Notes: a model not told the origin generated them from the sequence alone. A DNA stretch of 14,221 nt from Candidatus Yanofskybacteria bacterium RIFCSPHIGHO2_02_FULL_50_12 (GCA_001794525.1 MGJZ01000006.1:3290-17510), one strand, 5' to 3'; shown: positions 6,269-12,423, counted from the stretch's first letter. A program made the numbers and translations.

Positions 6269-7102
6269 TTATTTGGTGCGACGCTTAACAATAAATTTAT
6301 TGGTCTTCTTTTTCGGATTGCGGGTCTTGCGGCCGCCGGTAATCTTACCGTGGGCGGTTTTCGGTCGGCGCGTGCCGCGTCCCTGGCGACCTTCGCCGCC
6401 GCCGTAAGGATGGTCGACCGGGTTCATGACGGTTCCGCGGACCTTCGGCCGACGGCCCATCCAACGAGTCCGGCCGGCTTTGCCAATAGTAATGGAGCTG
6501 TGTTCGGCATTGGATAGCTGACCCAGCGAGGCATACGCCTCGCCCGAAATCAATCGAGTTTCCGAGGACGGCATAACGAGCTGAACCCAGCCGTGTTCGC
6601 TGGCTAACACGCTCGCGGCTGAACCGGCCGAACGAATCAGCTTGCCGCCGCTGTTCGGATGCAATTCGACATTGTGGACCAATGATCCTTGCGGGATATT
6701 CTTAAGCTTCATGCGATTGCCCGGCTTCAAAGATGCTTTTTCGGAAGTGATCACAACATCGCCAACTTTGAGTTCTTGAGGCGCAAGAATGTAGCGCTTC
6801 TCGCCGTCTTTGAAATGAATGCGCGCGATGCGAGCGGTGCGATTCGGATCGTATTCCAATGCCGCTACCGTGCCGGGCACGTTGAACTTGTTCTGCTTAA
6901 AATCAATGTCCCGATAGAGCTGCTTCGCTCCGCCGCCGCGTCCGCGACGGCCGCCGGTGATACGGCCTTGGTTGTTGCGACCATATGCTTTCTTGTAGCC
7001 TGATTTCAGGGACTTCAAGGGCTCAATCTTGGTCAGTTGAGAGAAGTCGTATCCTTGCATATGCCGTCGGGACGGCGTTGTTGGTCGGTAATTCTTAGCC
7101 AT
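6269..7102 (-). CDS. rplB: 50S ribosomal protein L2 (uL2)
   Basis: Large-subunit protein uL2, 277 residues (family 273-277), a primary 23S rRNA binder close to the peptidyl-transferase centre. Start at 7100-7102 (MAKNYRPTTPSRRHM) matches the family; the frame runs upstream only inside rplW out of frame. The conserved MNPVDHPYGGGEGR motif is present, with His231 equivalent to the functionally important E. coli His229. The C-terminus is basic (KKTNKFIVKRR). The ATG follows the rplW stop by one base (TAATATG). Confidence 0.98.
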   Translation of the reverse strand: MAKNYRPTTPSRRHMQGYDFSQLTKIEPLKSLKSGYKKAYGRNNQGRITGGRRGRGGGAKQLYRDIDFKQNKFNVPGTVAALEYDPNRTARIARIHFKDGEKRYILAPQELKVGDVVITSEKASLKPGNRMKLKNIPQGSLVHNVELHPNSGGKLIRSAGSAASVLASEHGWVQLVMPSSETRLISGEAYASLGQLSNAEHSSITIGKAGRTRWMGRRPKVRGTVMNPVDHPYGGGEGRQGRGTRRPKTAHGKITGGRKTRNPKKKTNKFIVKRRTK

Positions 7103-7103
7103 A

Positions 7104-7487
7104 TTATGCTTTTGCCTGATCGATTGAATCCCCCTGGACGAGCGTGACAATCGCCTTCTTGAATCCGGGGCGTACGCCCTCGCGTCGATTAACCGTCTTG
7201 ATCTTCTGGGGCATATTTAAAATATTTACGGCAACAACCCGGACATTGTATTGCTTGGTTACTTGTTTCTTGATCTCACTTTTCGTGGCATTCTTGGTGA
7301 CCGCGAACATATACTGATTCGTCTTTTCTAAACGAGCCGCTTTTTCGCTTACATAAAAATTCTTAAGCACGGAGTTGCCCGCAATCACTACCGGAGCAGC
7401 AGTTTCCTTTTGTTTTGAAATTTCAACTACCGGCTCCGCTTGAGTCTTTTTGTTCTCTTTTTCTTTTTTAAATAAGTTGAACGCCAT
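7104..7487 (-). CDS. rplW: 50S ribosomal protein L23 (uL23)
   Basis: Large-subunit protein uL23, 127 residues against about 95-100 in many bacteria; it sits at the tunnel exit and docks trigger factor and SRP. The core begins near residue 39 (NSVLKNFYVSEKAARLEKTNQYMFAV) and includes KSEIKKQVTKQYNVRVVAVNILNM and the basic loop KTVNRREGVRPGFKKAIVTL. The first 38 residues are a Lys/Glu-rich extension (MAFNLFKKEKENKK...). Both junctions are tight: TAATATG from rplD and TAATATG into rplB. Confidence 0.95.
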   Translation of the reverse strand: MAFNLFKKEKENKKTQAEPVVEISKQKETAAPVVIAGNSVLKNFYVSEKAARLEKTNQYMFAVTKNATKSEIKKQVTKQYNVRVVAVNILNMPQKIKTVNRREGVRPGFKKAIVTLVQGDSIDQAKA

Positions 7488-7488
7488 A

Positions 7489-8148
7489 TTATTTCGCTAA
7501 TCGTTTTTCGATTACTTCCATCGCCGGCTTCGGCACCATAATGTAGGTGGATGACAGAACATTTAATGGGCTCAGATTTTGCGCTTCAATCGTGTCGATG
7601 AACGGCAGATTGCGCGAGGCCTTATACAGTTTGGCTGAATCATTGGGCCTGCCTACCGGCGAGGCAGGCATGACTAGCAATACGCTCGACGCTTTACCGA
7701 ATACTGGTTTGAAATTCTGGAACACCGTTGCCATCTCTTTGGTCTTACCATTGGTAGATTCCAACGCGTCAACGATAACCAGCTGACCGGCGCGTGCTTT
7801 AGCTGACAAAGCGACTTTCAACGCTTTCTGCACCATCTTTTTGCTTAAATCTTTTTTGAAGCTGCGCTCGTTGGACGGGCCATGGGTAACGCCGCCGCCC
7901 TTCCAAATAGGCGAACGAATTGAACCGTGGCGCGCGCGGCCAGTGCCCTTCTGCTGCCATGGCTTCTTGCCGCCACCACGAACCTCCCCACGGCCTTTGG
8001 TGTGGGCGATGGTCTGGCGCTTGTTAGCCATCTGAGCCGTCACAACCTGGTAAACCAAGTCGTTGTTTGCCGGTACGCCAAATACTGCGTCAGACACATC
8101 GACGTTTCCAATGTTCTCAGCTTTTTGGTTGTATAACGGCAGTTCCAT
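7489..8148 (-). CDS. rplD: 50S ribosomal protein L4 (uL4), carrying an in-frame palindromic insertion
   Basis: Large-subunit protein uL4, 219 residues (family 200-210), which lines the exit tunnel; in gammaproteobacteria it also represses its own S10 operon. Diagnostic is the tunnel-loop region KGRGEVRGGGKKPWQQKGTGRARHGSIRSPIWKGGG (about 51-86). Residues 161-168 (PASPVGRP) are encoded by a perfect 8-bp-stem palindrome and appear to be an insertion between the strand VLLV and the helix AKLYKASRNLP. The start codon overlaps a 15-bp inverted repeat whose other arm is the rplC stop. No Shine-Dalgarno sequence is visible. Gene order supports the call. Confidence 0.96.
   Translation of the reverse strand: MELPLYNQKAENIGNVDVSDAVFGVPANNDLVYQVVTAQMANKRQTIAHTKGRGEVRGGGKKPWQQKGTGRARHGSIRSPIWKGGGVTHGPSNERSFKKDLSKKMVQKALKVALSAKARAGQLVIVDALESTNGKTKEMATVFQNFKPVFGKASSVLLVMPASPVGRPNDSAKLYKASRNLPFIDTIEAQNLSPLNVLSSTYIMVPKPAMEVIEKRLAK
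7647..7669. repeat. Palindromic insertion element inside rplD
   Basis: Arms GCCTGCCT (7647-7654) and AGGCAGGC (7662-7669) with a 7-base loop form a perfect 8-bp stem inside the rplD coding sequence. It is read in frame as PASPVGRP. Compact GC-rich palindromes of this kind recur elsewhere in the window (9074-9091, 9339-9359), suggesting a family of dispersed palindromic elements. Confidence 0.65.
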
Positions 8149-8253
8149 CCCGTTAGAAATTTACGCGTGCATGAATAGACACCAATACGGTGGCTGTCAT
8201 GAATCGCTTTGATTTAATTACATATATGGTCATGGTCGAATTTCTAACGGGAT
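8147..8253. repeat. 15-bp perfect inverted repeat spanning the rplC-rplD junction
   Basis: ATCCCGTTAGAAATT at 8147-8161 is the exact reverse complement of 8239-8253, with 77 bp between. In the mRNA the first arm contains the last rplC codons and its TAG, and the second arm runs into the rplD start codon (AACGGGATG), so a 15-bp stem would bring stop and start together and sequester the rplD start. The loop has a smaller imperfect stem near 8171-8190. It may be a regulatory stem or a miniature inverted-repeat element; no target duplication is apparent. Confidence 0.7.
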
Positions 8254-8849
8254 TTGGAAATGATTTGAATAATTGAACCGTTGTTGCCTGGGATAGCGCC
8301 TTTGATGGCCATCAAGCCGTGCTCGACGTCGATCTTTACGATCTTCAAGCCGCGGGTCGACATTTGCACTCCGCCCATCCGACCGGCCATGCGCATACCC
8401 TTCAGGGTATGCTGCGGAAATCGCTGACCGATGGAACCGGCGTGGCGCATCACTGAATGATGGCCGTGGCTGGCAGGCATACCCGAGAATCCGTGTCGCT
8501 TCACGACGCCTTGGAAACCCTTACCTTTGGTGGTACCGGTCACTTTGACCGTATCGCCTTCCGCAAAGACAGATGCATCCAATGTGTCGCCGACCTTCAG
8601 TTCTCCCGACGCCTTAAATTCCTTTAAAATAGCAAAATCACCGAGCGTTTTGCGATGGCCTTTCTCCGCCTTGGTCAATTTCTTTTTCTTGCCCACGCCG
8701 ATCTGAACCGCTTCGTAGCCATCCTTATCTTTCGTCTTGATCTGAACTACCGTGTTCGGCTCGATTTTAACAACCGTAACCGGGACGACGCTCCCGTCTT
8801 CCTTAAACAACTGGCTCATCCCTACTTTTGTACCGATAATGAATTTCAT
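8244..8849 (-). CDS. rplC: 50S ribosomal protein L3 (uL3)
   Basis: Large-subunit assembly-initiator protein uL3, 201 residues (family 205-220). Start at 8847-8849 (MKFIIGTKVGMSQLF) fits the family; the open frame extends upstream but without conserved sequence. The conserved block TTKGKGFQGVVKRHGF...SHGHHSVMRHAGSIGQ (about 107-142) is present. At 157 it has Arg (MAGRMGG) where E. coli has the methylated Gln150 (GQMG). The terminal Ser-Arg-stop lies in the right arm of the 15-bp inverted repeat. A GGAG sits 15 bases before the ATG, too far for a good Shine-Dalgarno. A 267-bp spacer precedes it. Confidence 0.96.
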   Translation of the reverse strand: MKFIIGTKVGMSQLFKEDGSVVPVTVVKIEPNTVVQIKTKDKDGYEAVQIGVGKKKKLTKAEKGHRKTLGDFAILKEFKASGELKVGDTLDASVFAEGDTVKVTGTTKGKGFQGVVKRHGFSGMPASHGHHSVMRHAGSIGQRFPQHTLKGMRMAGRMGGVQMSTRGLKIVKIDVEHGLMAIKGAIPGNNGSIIQIISKSR

Positions 8850-8885
8850 ATAACTTGTCGGTCGCTCCGTTCTATATTTTTTCAC

Positions 8886-8907
8886 AAAAAACGCCGGACG
8901 AGCCGGC
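8886..8907 (-). terminator. Candidate intrinsic terminator or attenuator before rplC
   Basis: On the minus strand GCCGG-CTCGT-CCGGC (plus 8893-8907) forms a 5-bp GC stem followed after one base by six T residues (plus A-run 8886-8891). It lies about 37 bp before the rplC ATG. It could end transcripts from the small upstream gene or act as an attenuator for the ribosomal operon. The stem is short, so strength is uncertain. Confidence 0.5.
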
Positions 8908-9073
8908 AATGCCAAAGCTTGTCTTTGTAATTACTCCCTATGGTTTACTTTCAGTTGAAACCAAGATGTGTAATTAAGGCAGGCCTCCCATATGCATTTT
9001 TAGTAAACCAGTCAGCCGATTGGCCGGAGCTGGGTTAATGCCACTGGTGATTATTGCCTTATTCTCTCGTCCC

Positions 9074-9091
9074 ATCCGCCAGCCGGCGGAT
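9074..9091. repeat. GC palindrome (ATCCGCC/GGCGGAT family), copy 1
   Basis: ATCCGCC-AGCC-GGCGGAT is a perfect 7-bp stem with a 4-base loop. It shares both arms with copy 2 at 9339-9359, and the two copies bracket the 69-codon unknown gene. No T-run follows on either strand, so a terminator is unlikely; it resembles REP-like dispersed palindromes. Confidence 0.65.
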
Positions 9092-9116
9092 TGAGGCGAG
9101 AAGTAAGGAAACAATT

Positions 9117-9326
9117 TTAATTTTCAGATCCTACGTTGCCTTCTAAAAAATTAGCAACTTCGGTTAACGCTTCAGCGGCTTTCCTGAGTTCTTCCTCATT
9201 CCAGTGGCTATCTGGAATAACTTCCGCTTTTTTCATTAGTTCAGAAACTCTTTCAAACTGACTGCGCAAGCGAACCACCGCGTTCTCTGAGCCTGATTCT
9301 GTTATTTTGGGTTCTCCTGGTTCCAT
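9117..9326 (-). CDS. Hypothetical small acidic protein
   Basis: A 69-residue open frame not recognised as any family. It is acidic and probably mostly helical: residues 18-35 (VVRLRSQFERVSELMKKA) and 43-65 (NEEELRKAAEALTEVANFLEG) look like two amphipathic helices joined by a Pro-containing linker (VIPDSHW). No signal peptide, membrane segment or cysteines. It lies between rpsJ and rplC, where most bacteria have no gene, and is bracketed by two related GC palindromes. No Shine-Dalgarno sequence precedes the ATG. Same-strand placement and the lack of a better reading favour a real gene, but coding is not proven. Confidence 0.55.
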   Translation of the reverse strand: MEPGEPKITESGSENAVVRLRSQFERVSELMKKAEVIPDSHWNEEELRKAAEALTEVANFLEGNVGSEN

Positions 9327-9338
9327 ATTTTTATTTGG

Positions 9339-9359
9339 TTATCCGCCAGAGGCGGATAA
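9339..9359. repeat. GC palindrome (ATCCGCC/GGCGGAT family), copy 2
   Basis: TTATCCGCC-AGA-GGCGGATAA is a perfect 9-bp stem with a 3-base loop, just upstream of the small unknown gene and downstream of rpsJ. The core arms are the same as at 9074-9091. No T-tract follows on the minus strand. Confidence 0.7.
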
Positions 9360-9398
9360 ATTCAATCTATGGTTCGCTTCCGCTCACCATGATCTCAT

Positions 9399-9725
9399 TT
9401 ACATTTTAACCTCGATGTCGACCCCGCTTGGCAAATTTAGGTTCATCAAGGCATCTATAATTTTAGGCGTGGGGGCTAAGATATCGATGAGGCGCTTGTG
9501 GGTTCTCATCTCAAACTGTTCCCGGGAATTCTTATCAATAAACGACGAACGATTGACGGTGTACTTGTGAATCTCCGTCGGCAACGGCACGGGCCCGATG
9601 GGCTTGCCGCCGTAGCGCTCGATGGTTTCGATGATCTGGGCCGCTGATTTATCGATAATCTTGTTATCGTACGCCTTTAACTTGATGCGAATCCGCTGCT
9701 CGGTGTTGTTTTTCTTGGCGGTCAT
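9399..9725 (-). CDS. rpsJ: 30S ribosomal protein S10 (uS10)
   Basis: Small-subunit head protein uS10, also NusE in antitermination complexes; 108 residues (family 102-105). Conserved blocks are RIRIKLKAYDNKIIDKSAAQIIETIERYGGKPIGPVPLPTEIHKYTV and the SREQFEMRTHKRLIDIL region, ending in LNLPSGVDIEVKM. It lies downstream of tuf, separated by a 12-14-bp hairpin, and normally heads the S10 operon directly before rplC; here a small unknown gene and a long spacer intervene. No Shine-Dalgarno sequence is visible before the ATG at 9723-9725. Confidence 0.97.
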   Translation of the reverse strand: MTAKKNNTEQRIRIKLKAYDNKIIDKSAAQIIETIERYGGKPIGPVPLPTEIHKYTVNRSSFIDKNSREQFEMRTHKRLIDILAPTPKIIDALMNLNLPSGVDIEVKM

Positions 9726-9744
9726 GATGGTTTCGAAAGAACAA

Positions 9745-9773
9745 ACTCGGTACTTTCTAAGAAAGTACCGAGT
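9745..9773 (-). terminator. Hairpin between tuf and rpsJ, likely terminator or attenuator
   Basis: Arms at 9745-9758 and 9760-9773 (ACTCGGTACTTTCT and its reverse complement) are a perfect 14-bp dyad around one central base. On the minus strand it is followed by the moderately U-rich TTTGTTCTTTC. It begins 6 bp after the tuf stop, so it probably ends or attenuates tuf transcripts before rpsJ. Confidence 0.6.
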
Positions 9774-9779
9774 ACATTA

Positions 9780-10982
9780 TCATTTAGCAATCTTGGTTAC
9801 CACACCGGCGCCTACGGTCTTGCCGCCTTCTCGAATCGCGAAGCGCTGGCGCTCTTCCATGGCAATCGGTGCGATAAGTTTAACATCCAAGGTAATCGTG
9901 TCTCCCGGCATGACCATTTCGGTTCCTTCCGGCAACAGCACTTCGCCGGTGACATCGGTAGTGCGGAAGTAGAATTGCGGTTTGTAGCCCTTGAGGAACG
10001 GGGTATGTCGTCCGCCTTCTTCTTTGGTCAAAACATAGATTTCAGCGGTAAAGTCGGTGTGCGGCGTGATCGAACCGGCCTTGGCTAAGACTTGGCCGCG
10101 CTCGATGTCTTCCTTCTTCAAGCCACGGAGAAGCAAGCCGGCATTGTCGCCCGCCAAACCTTCGTCGAGTTGCTTGTTGAACATCTCGATGCCTGTGATA
10201 ACGGTCTTGGCAGTCGGCTTCAAACCGACGATTTCAATTTCTTCGTTGATTTTCACCATACCGCGTTCGATGCGGCCGGTCACGACCGTACCACGGCCTT
10301 CGATCGAGAAGACGTCTTCGACGGGCATGAGGAACGGTTTGTCGGTTTCACGAACCGGATCCGGGAAGTATTCATCCAATGCTTTGACTAATTCAATGAA
10401 CGGCTTGCAGGCCTCGTCGTCCTTCGACTTGGCTTCCAAGGCCTTCGCGGCAGAACCGCGAATGATCGGGGTAGTGTCGCCCGGGAATTGATATTTGTTC
10501 AAAAGTTCGCGGATTTCAGTTTCCACTAAATCGGCCAATTCGGGATCATCAACCATGTCCATCTTATTCATGAACACGATGATGTTAGGTACGCCGACCT
10601 GACGGGCAAGCAGGATATGCTCGCGAGTCTGCGGCATCGGACCGTCTGGAGCGGACACGACCAAGATAGCGCCATCCATCTGGGCGGCACCGGTGATCAT
10701 GTTTTTGATGTAGTCAGCATGACCAGGCGCATCAACGTGCGCGTAGTGGCGCTTCGGGGTGGAATATTCTGAATGGTGGAGCGAGATGGTAATACCTCGA
10801 GCCCGTTCTTCTGGAGCTTTGTCGATAGCATCAATCCCTTCGACACGGGCTTCATACCCCTCGGACTTGTTAAGATCCAAGACATGCAAAATAGCCGCCG
10901 TCGTGGAGGTTTTACCGTGGTCAACATGACCGATGGTGCCGACATTCATGTGCGGCTTATTTCGTTCGAATTTTCCTGCCAT
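9780..10982 (-). CDS. tuf: Translation elongation factor EF-Tu
   Basis: GTPase that delivers aminoacyl-tRNA to the ribosomal A site; 400 residues (family 393-400), complete. GTPase motifs: G1 GHVDHGKT at 18-25, G2 RGIT at 62-65, G3 DAPGH at 84-88, G4 NKMD at 139-142, G5 GSAAK at 176-180. G3 is DAPGH instead of the common DCPGH, so the Cys81 position of E. coli EF-Tu is Ala. Switch I reads IDKAPEERARGITISLHHSEY. Domains II and III are intact, with RGTVVTGRIERG, GGRHTPFLKGYKPQFYFRTTDVTG and the end GGKTVGAGVVTKIAK. It precedes rpsJ, and is parted from fusA by a 2.7-kb accessory island. Confidence 0.98.
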   Translation of the reverse strand: MAGKFERNKPHMNVGTIGHVDHGKTSTTAAILHVLDLNKSEGYEARVEGIDAIDKAPEERARGITISLHHSEYSTPKRHYAHVDAPGHADYIKNMITGAAQMDGAILVVSAPDGPMPQTREHILLARQVGVPNIIVFMNKMDMVDDPELADLVETEIRELLNKYQFPGDTTPIIRGSAAKALEAKSKDDEACKPFIELVKALDEYFPDPVRETDKPFLMPVEDVFSIEGRGTVVTGRIERGMVKINEEIEIVGLKPTAKTVITGIEMFNKQLDEGLAGDNAGLLLRGLKKEDIERGQVLAKAGSITPHTDFTAEIYVLTKEEGGRHTPFLKGYKPQFYFRTTDVTGEVLLPEGTEMVMPGDTITLDVKLIAPIAMEERQRFAIREGGKTVGAGVVTKIAK

Positions 10983-11120
10983 TCCCTATGTTAGAGGACA
11001 AGGAGCAAGAGACAAGTTCCAAGGTTTGATCCCTCGTCGCTTATCGCTTGTTTCTTAGTCCCTGATTAAAGCGTGCAAAATCAATTCTAGACGAATTGAT
11101 ACGATTAGTCAATACCTCGC
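10983..11120 (-). promoter_or_regulatory. Intergenic region upstream of tuf, with AT-rich dyad
   Basis: This 138-bp spacer probably carries the tuf promoter, but no strong match is visible; TTGTCT-16-bp-TAACAT close to the ATG is only a weak candidate. At 11080-11100 ATCAATTC/GAATTGAT forms an 8-bp dyad with a 5-base loop followed on the minus strand by TTTT, which may be a weak terminator for the preceding Phd-like gene. Confidence 0.35.
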
Positions 11121-11408
11121 TTATTCCACTGTCCCCAGAGTCTTCTCTTCCTCCTCGATTTGGGCTTTGAGGGCCAAAATGTCCTTATTAATCCTTTCCA
11201 ATAGTTCAACTTCTTTTACCTCGCCGGAGCCTTGGCGTAGGCGGGCCGAAGGTTCAGATCCGTTAGTTATCTTCACTTCTTGGGCCACGCCACCTACCAG
11301 TTCCTTGTAGGTATCGTAGTTTACCACCACAAAGGATGGCTCCCCGTTGTCGAGAATTACCACTGTCGCTGACTTCTTGAGCATTGATTTTAGTTCGCCG
11401 ATATCCAT
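11121..11408 (-). CDS. Phd/YefM-like small protein, no toxin partner
   Basis: A 95-residue protein. The N-terminal part (residues 1-38), with ELKSMLKKSATVVILDNGEP then SFVVVNYDTYKELVGG, resembles the N-terminal fold of Phd/YefM-type antitoxins, which bind DNA and neutralise a cognate toxin. The C-terminal part (about 66-92) is a Glu/Lys/Leu-rich probable coiled coil. Residues 51-60 (EPSARLRQGS) are encoded by a GC-rich imperfect palindromic stretch (about 11222-11246) that looks like an inserted repeat. No toxin gene is adjacent on either side, so this may be an orphan regulator rather than half of a toxin-antitoxin module. A weak AGGA lies 10 bases before the ATG. Confidence 0.55.
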   Translation of the reverse strand: MDIGELKSMLKKSATVVILDNGEPSFVVVNYDTYKELVGGVAQEVKITNGSEPSARLRQGSGEVKEVELLERINKDILALKAQIEEEEKTLGTVE

Positions 11409-11433
11409 AGTGTAAGAATCCTAGCAAACCAAT

Positions 11434-11476
11434 TAAAAAAGAAAAGTCCCTAGGCGCGCGAAGCGCGCCTAGGGAC
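11434..11476 (-). terminator. Strong intrinsic terminator after the membrane-protein gene
   Basis: On the minus strand GTCCCTAGGCGCGC and its perfect complement (plus 11446-11459 and 11463-11476) make a 14-bp GC-rich stem with a 3-base loop, followed immediately by TTTTCTTTTTT. It lies 9 bp after the stop of the membrane-protein gene and is the best terminator in the window. Confidence 0.88.
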
Positions 11477-11484
11477 GAGAACTG

Positions 11485-12252
11485 TCAGCCTGTGGGAAAC
11501 TTGTTAAAAGAACCTGGCCGGCGGGTTGAGACCTGGGGCATCTGCTGCCGGAAGGTTCGCTTCCAATTCTCGATGATTTCATCCGATGGCCGCGAGCCTC
11601 CCCAGTCAAGCGGATGCCCGGCAGCAATTTCCAAGTACCGGCGAATTGCTTCAGAGGCTTGAGAGCGGAAGCGCGGGCGATCTTCGTCCAAAGCGGCCCT
11701 CAAAGCTTCGATCGCCGCCCAGAGCTGAAGCCCATTTTGATTCGCCCGCTCAAGCTGTTTCTCGCTCTGTTGCCTGAGAGAATCCCGCTCCTGCTTCAGA
11801 AGCGCGATCTCGTCCAGCATGGTAGCCAGCGAAGGATACCGATTGATTAGCTGCAGCGCTTCGCCGACCGGAAGACCGAACTGATCCTTAAACTGGACCA
11901 TGTCTACATCCCAGCCAGGCCGCTTCACGATGCCCGCGACTCGCCAGTTCTTCGCCGCATCACCGTAGATCGCGCTCCGGCGCCGGAACCAACCCTTTCT
12001 GATGACGATGATGGAACCTGAAATTTGCTGAAGGTGGAATCTGATCGGCAGACCCCGCTCTTTAGAATGATTGAGATTGCCCAGAGCGATCCATAACCTC
12101 TCCTGCGAGCCGATGAGTCTCTCTTCGAAGAAGCGGGCCAGCCATCTACAAACCGACACCAAGACTTTGAAAATAGCGAAGCCAGCAATCACGGCTACAA
12201 GAAAATATCCTAAGACAAAGAGAAAAGCTAAGGTAATTTGGTAAGCAGACAT
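11485..12252 (-). CDS. Membrane-anchored coiled-coil protein of unknown function
   Basis: A 255-residue protein not recognised as a family. Start set at the ATG 12250-12252 because GGAGG lies 6 bases upstream; the frame also opens at 12363 (292 residues) without a Shine-Dalgarno. Residues 6-35 (ITLAFLFVLGYFLVAVIAGFAIFKVLVSVC) are one long or two short transmembrane helices at the N-terminus, followed by positive residues, so the rest is probably cytoplasmic. Residues 75-115 look like a small beta-rich basic domain (SGSIIVIRKGWFRRRSAIYG). Residues 140-191 are a Leu/Glu/Gln-rich predicted coiled coil. It lies downstream of the ArsR-type regulator and a copy of that gene's palindromic operator-like site, and ends at a strong terminator. 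Confidence 0.7.
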   Translation of the reverse strand: MSAYQITLAFLFVLGYFLVAVIAGFAIFKVLVSVCRWLARFFEERLIGSQERLWIALGNLNHSKERGLPIRFHLQQISGSIIVIRKGWFRRRSAIYGDAAKNWRVAGIVKRPGWDVDMVQFKDQFGLPVGEALQLINRYPSLATMLDEIALLKQERDSLRQQSEKQLERANQNGLQLWAAIEALRAALDEDRPRFRSQASEAIRRYLEIAAGHPLDWGGSRPSDEIIENWKRTFRQQMPQVSTRRPGSFNKFPTG

Positions 12253-12264
12253 TGTTTCCTCCAG
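12253..12264 (-). promoter_or_regulatory. Shine-Dalgarno sequence deciding the membrane-protein start
   Basis: The minus strand reads GGAGGAAACA directly before ATG at 12252, a consensus Shine-Dalgarno with ideal spacing. It contrasts with the ribosomal genes here, which lack such sites. Just upstream, 12266-12282 is CCAGAC-5 bases-GTCTGG, a 6-bp hairpin abutting the site. Confidence 0.75.
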
Positions 12265-12364
12265 CCCAGACCTTACGTCTGGCGGTGGTAGGTGCCGCAA
12301 GAGCCATCCCTTCGAGAATCTCAGGGCGTTCCCTCCGAGGCAGTTGTGAACGAACCAAGCCATA

Positions 12365-12393
12365 ACTATACCACAATTATCTCAACTCTGCAA
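12365..12393 (-). promoter_or_regulatory. Candidate promoter for the membrane-protein gene
   Basis: TTGCAG (plus 12388-12393) and TATAGT (plus 12365-12370) are separated by exactly 17 bp on the minus strand. The -10 matches 5 of 6 sigma-70 positions; the -35 is weaker. Initiation near 12358 would give a leader of about 105 bases before the 12252 start and would exclude the longer reading frame start at 12363. Confidence 0.4.
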
Positions 12394-12419
12394 CATCACG
12401 AGTCCCCGGACTCGTGATG
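12394..12419. repeat. Perfect 12-bp-arm palindrome downstream of the ArsR-type gene
   Basis: CATCACGAGTCC (12394-12405) and GGACTCGTGATG (12408-12419) are perfect complements around CC. No T-tract follows on either strand, so it is not a typical terminator. It lies between the second operator-like palindrome and the candidate promoter of the membrane-protein gene. Confidence 0.65.
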
Positions 12420-12423
12420 GATG

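Larger units (their letters stand above)
8850..9116 (-). other. Leader-like spacer upstream of rplC, no gene
   Basis: I see no convincing gene in this 267-bp stretch. It holds a terminator-like hairpin near its 3' end (8886-8907), a 9-bp inverted repeat (TGGTTTACT at 8941-8949 with AGTAAACCA at 9002-9010) enclosing smaller possible stems, and a palindrome at 9074-9091 that lies inside a larger imperfect stem (CCTTA/TAAGG). As the largest gap in the ribosomal cluster, it is the best place for a 5' leader controlling rplC and the genes behind it. No confident promoter was found. Confidence 0.4.

Noticed and set aside
8974..8997. Seven-codon leader peptide (MHMGGLP) on the minus strand before rplC
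   Set aside because: Such short frames occur by chance; no Shine-Dalgarno and no run of regulatory codons.
10057..10491. Plus-strand open frames opposite tuf
   Set aside because: They overlap the conserved EF-Tu coding sequence antisense and have no independent support.
12253..12363. Start of the membrane-protein gene at 12363 (37 more residues)
   Set aside because: No Shine-Dalgarno there, the candidate promoter would initiate downstream of it, and the internal ATG has a consensus GGAGG.
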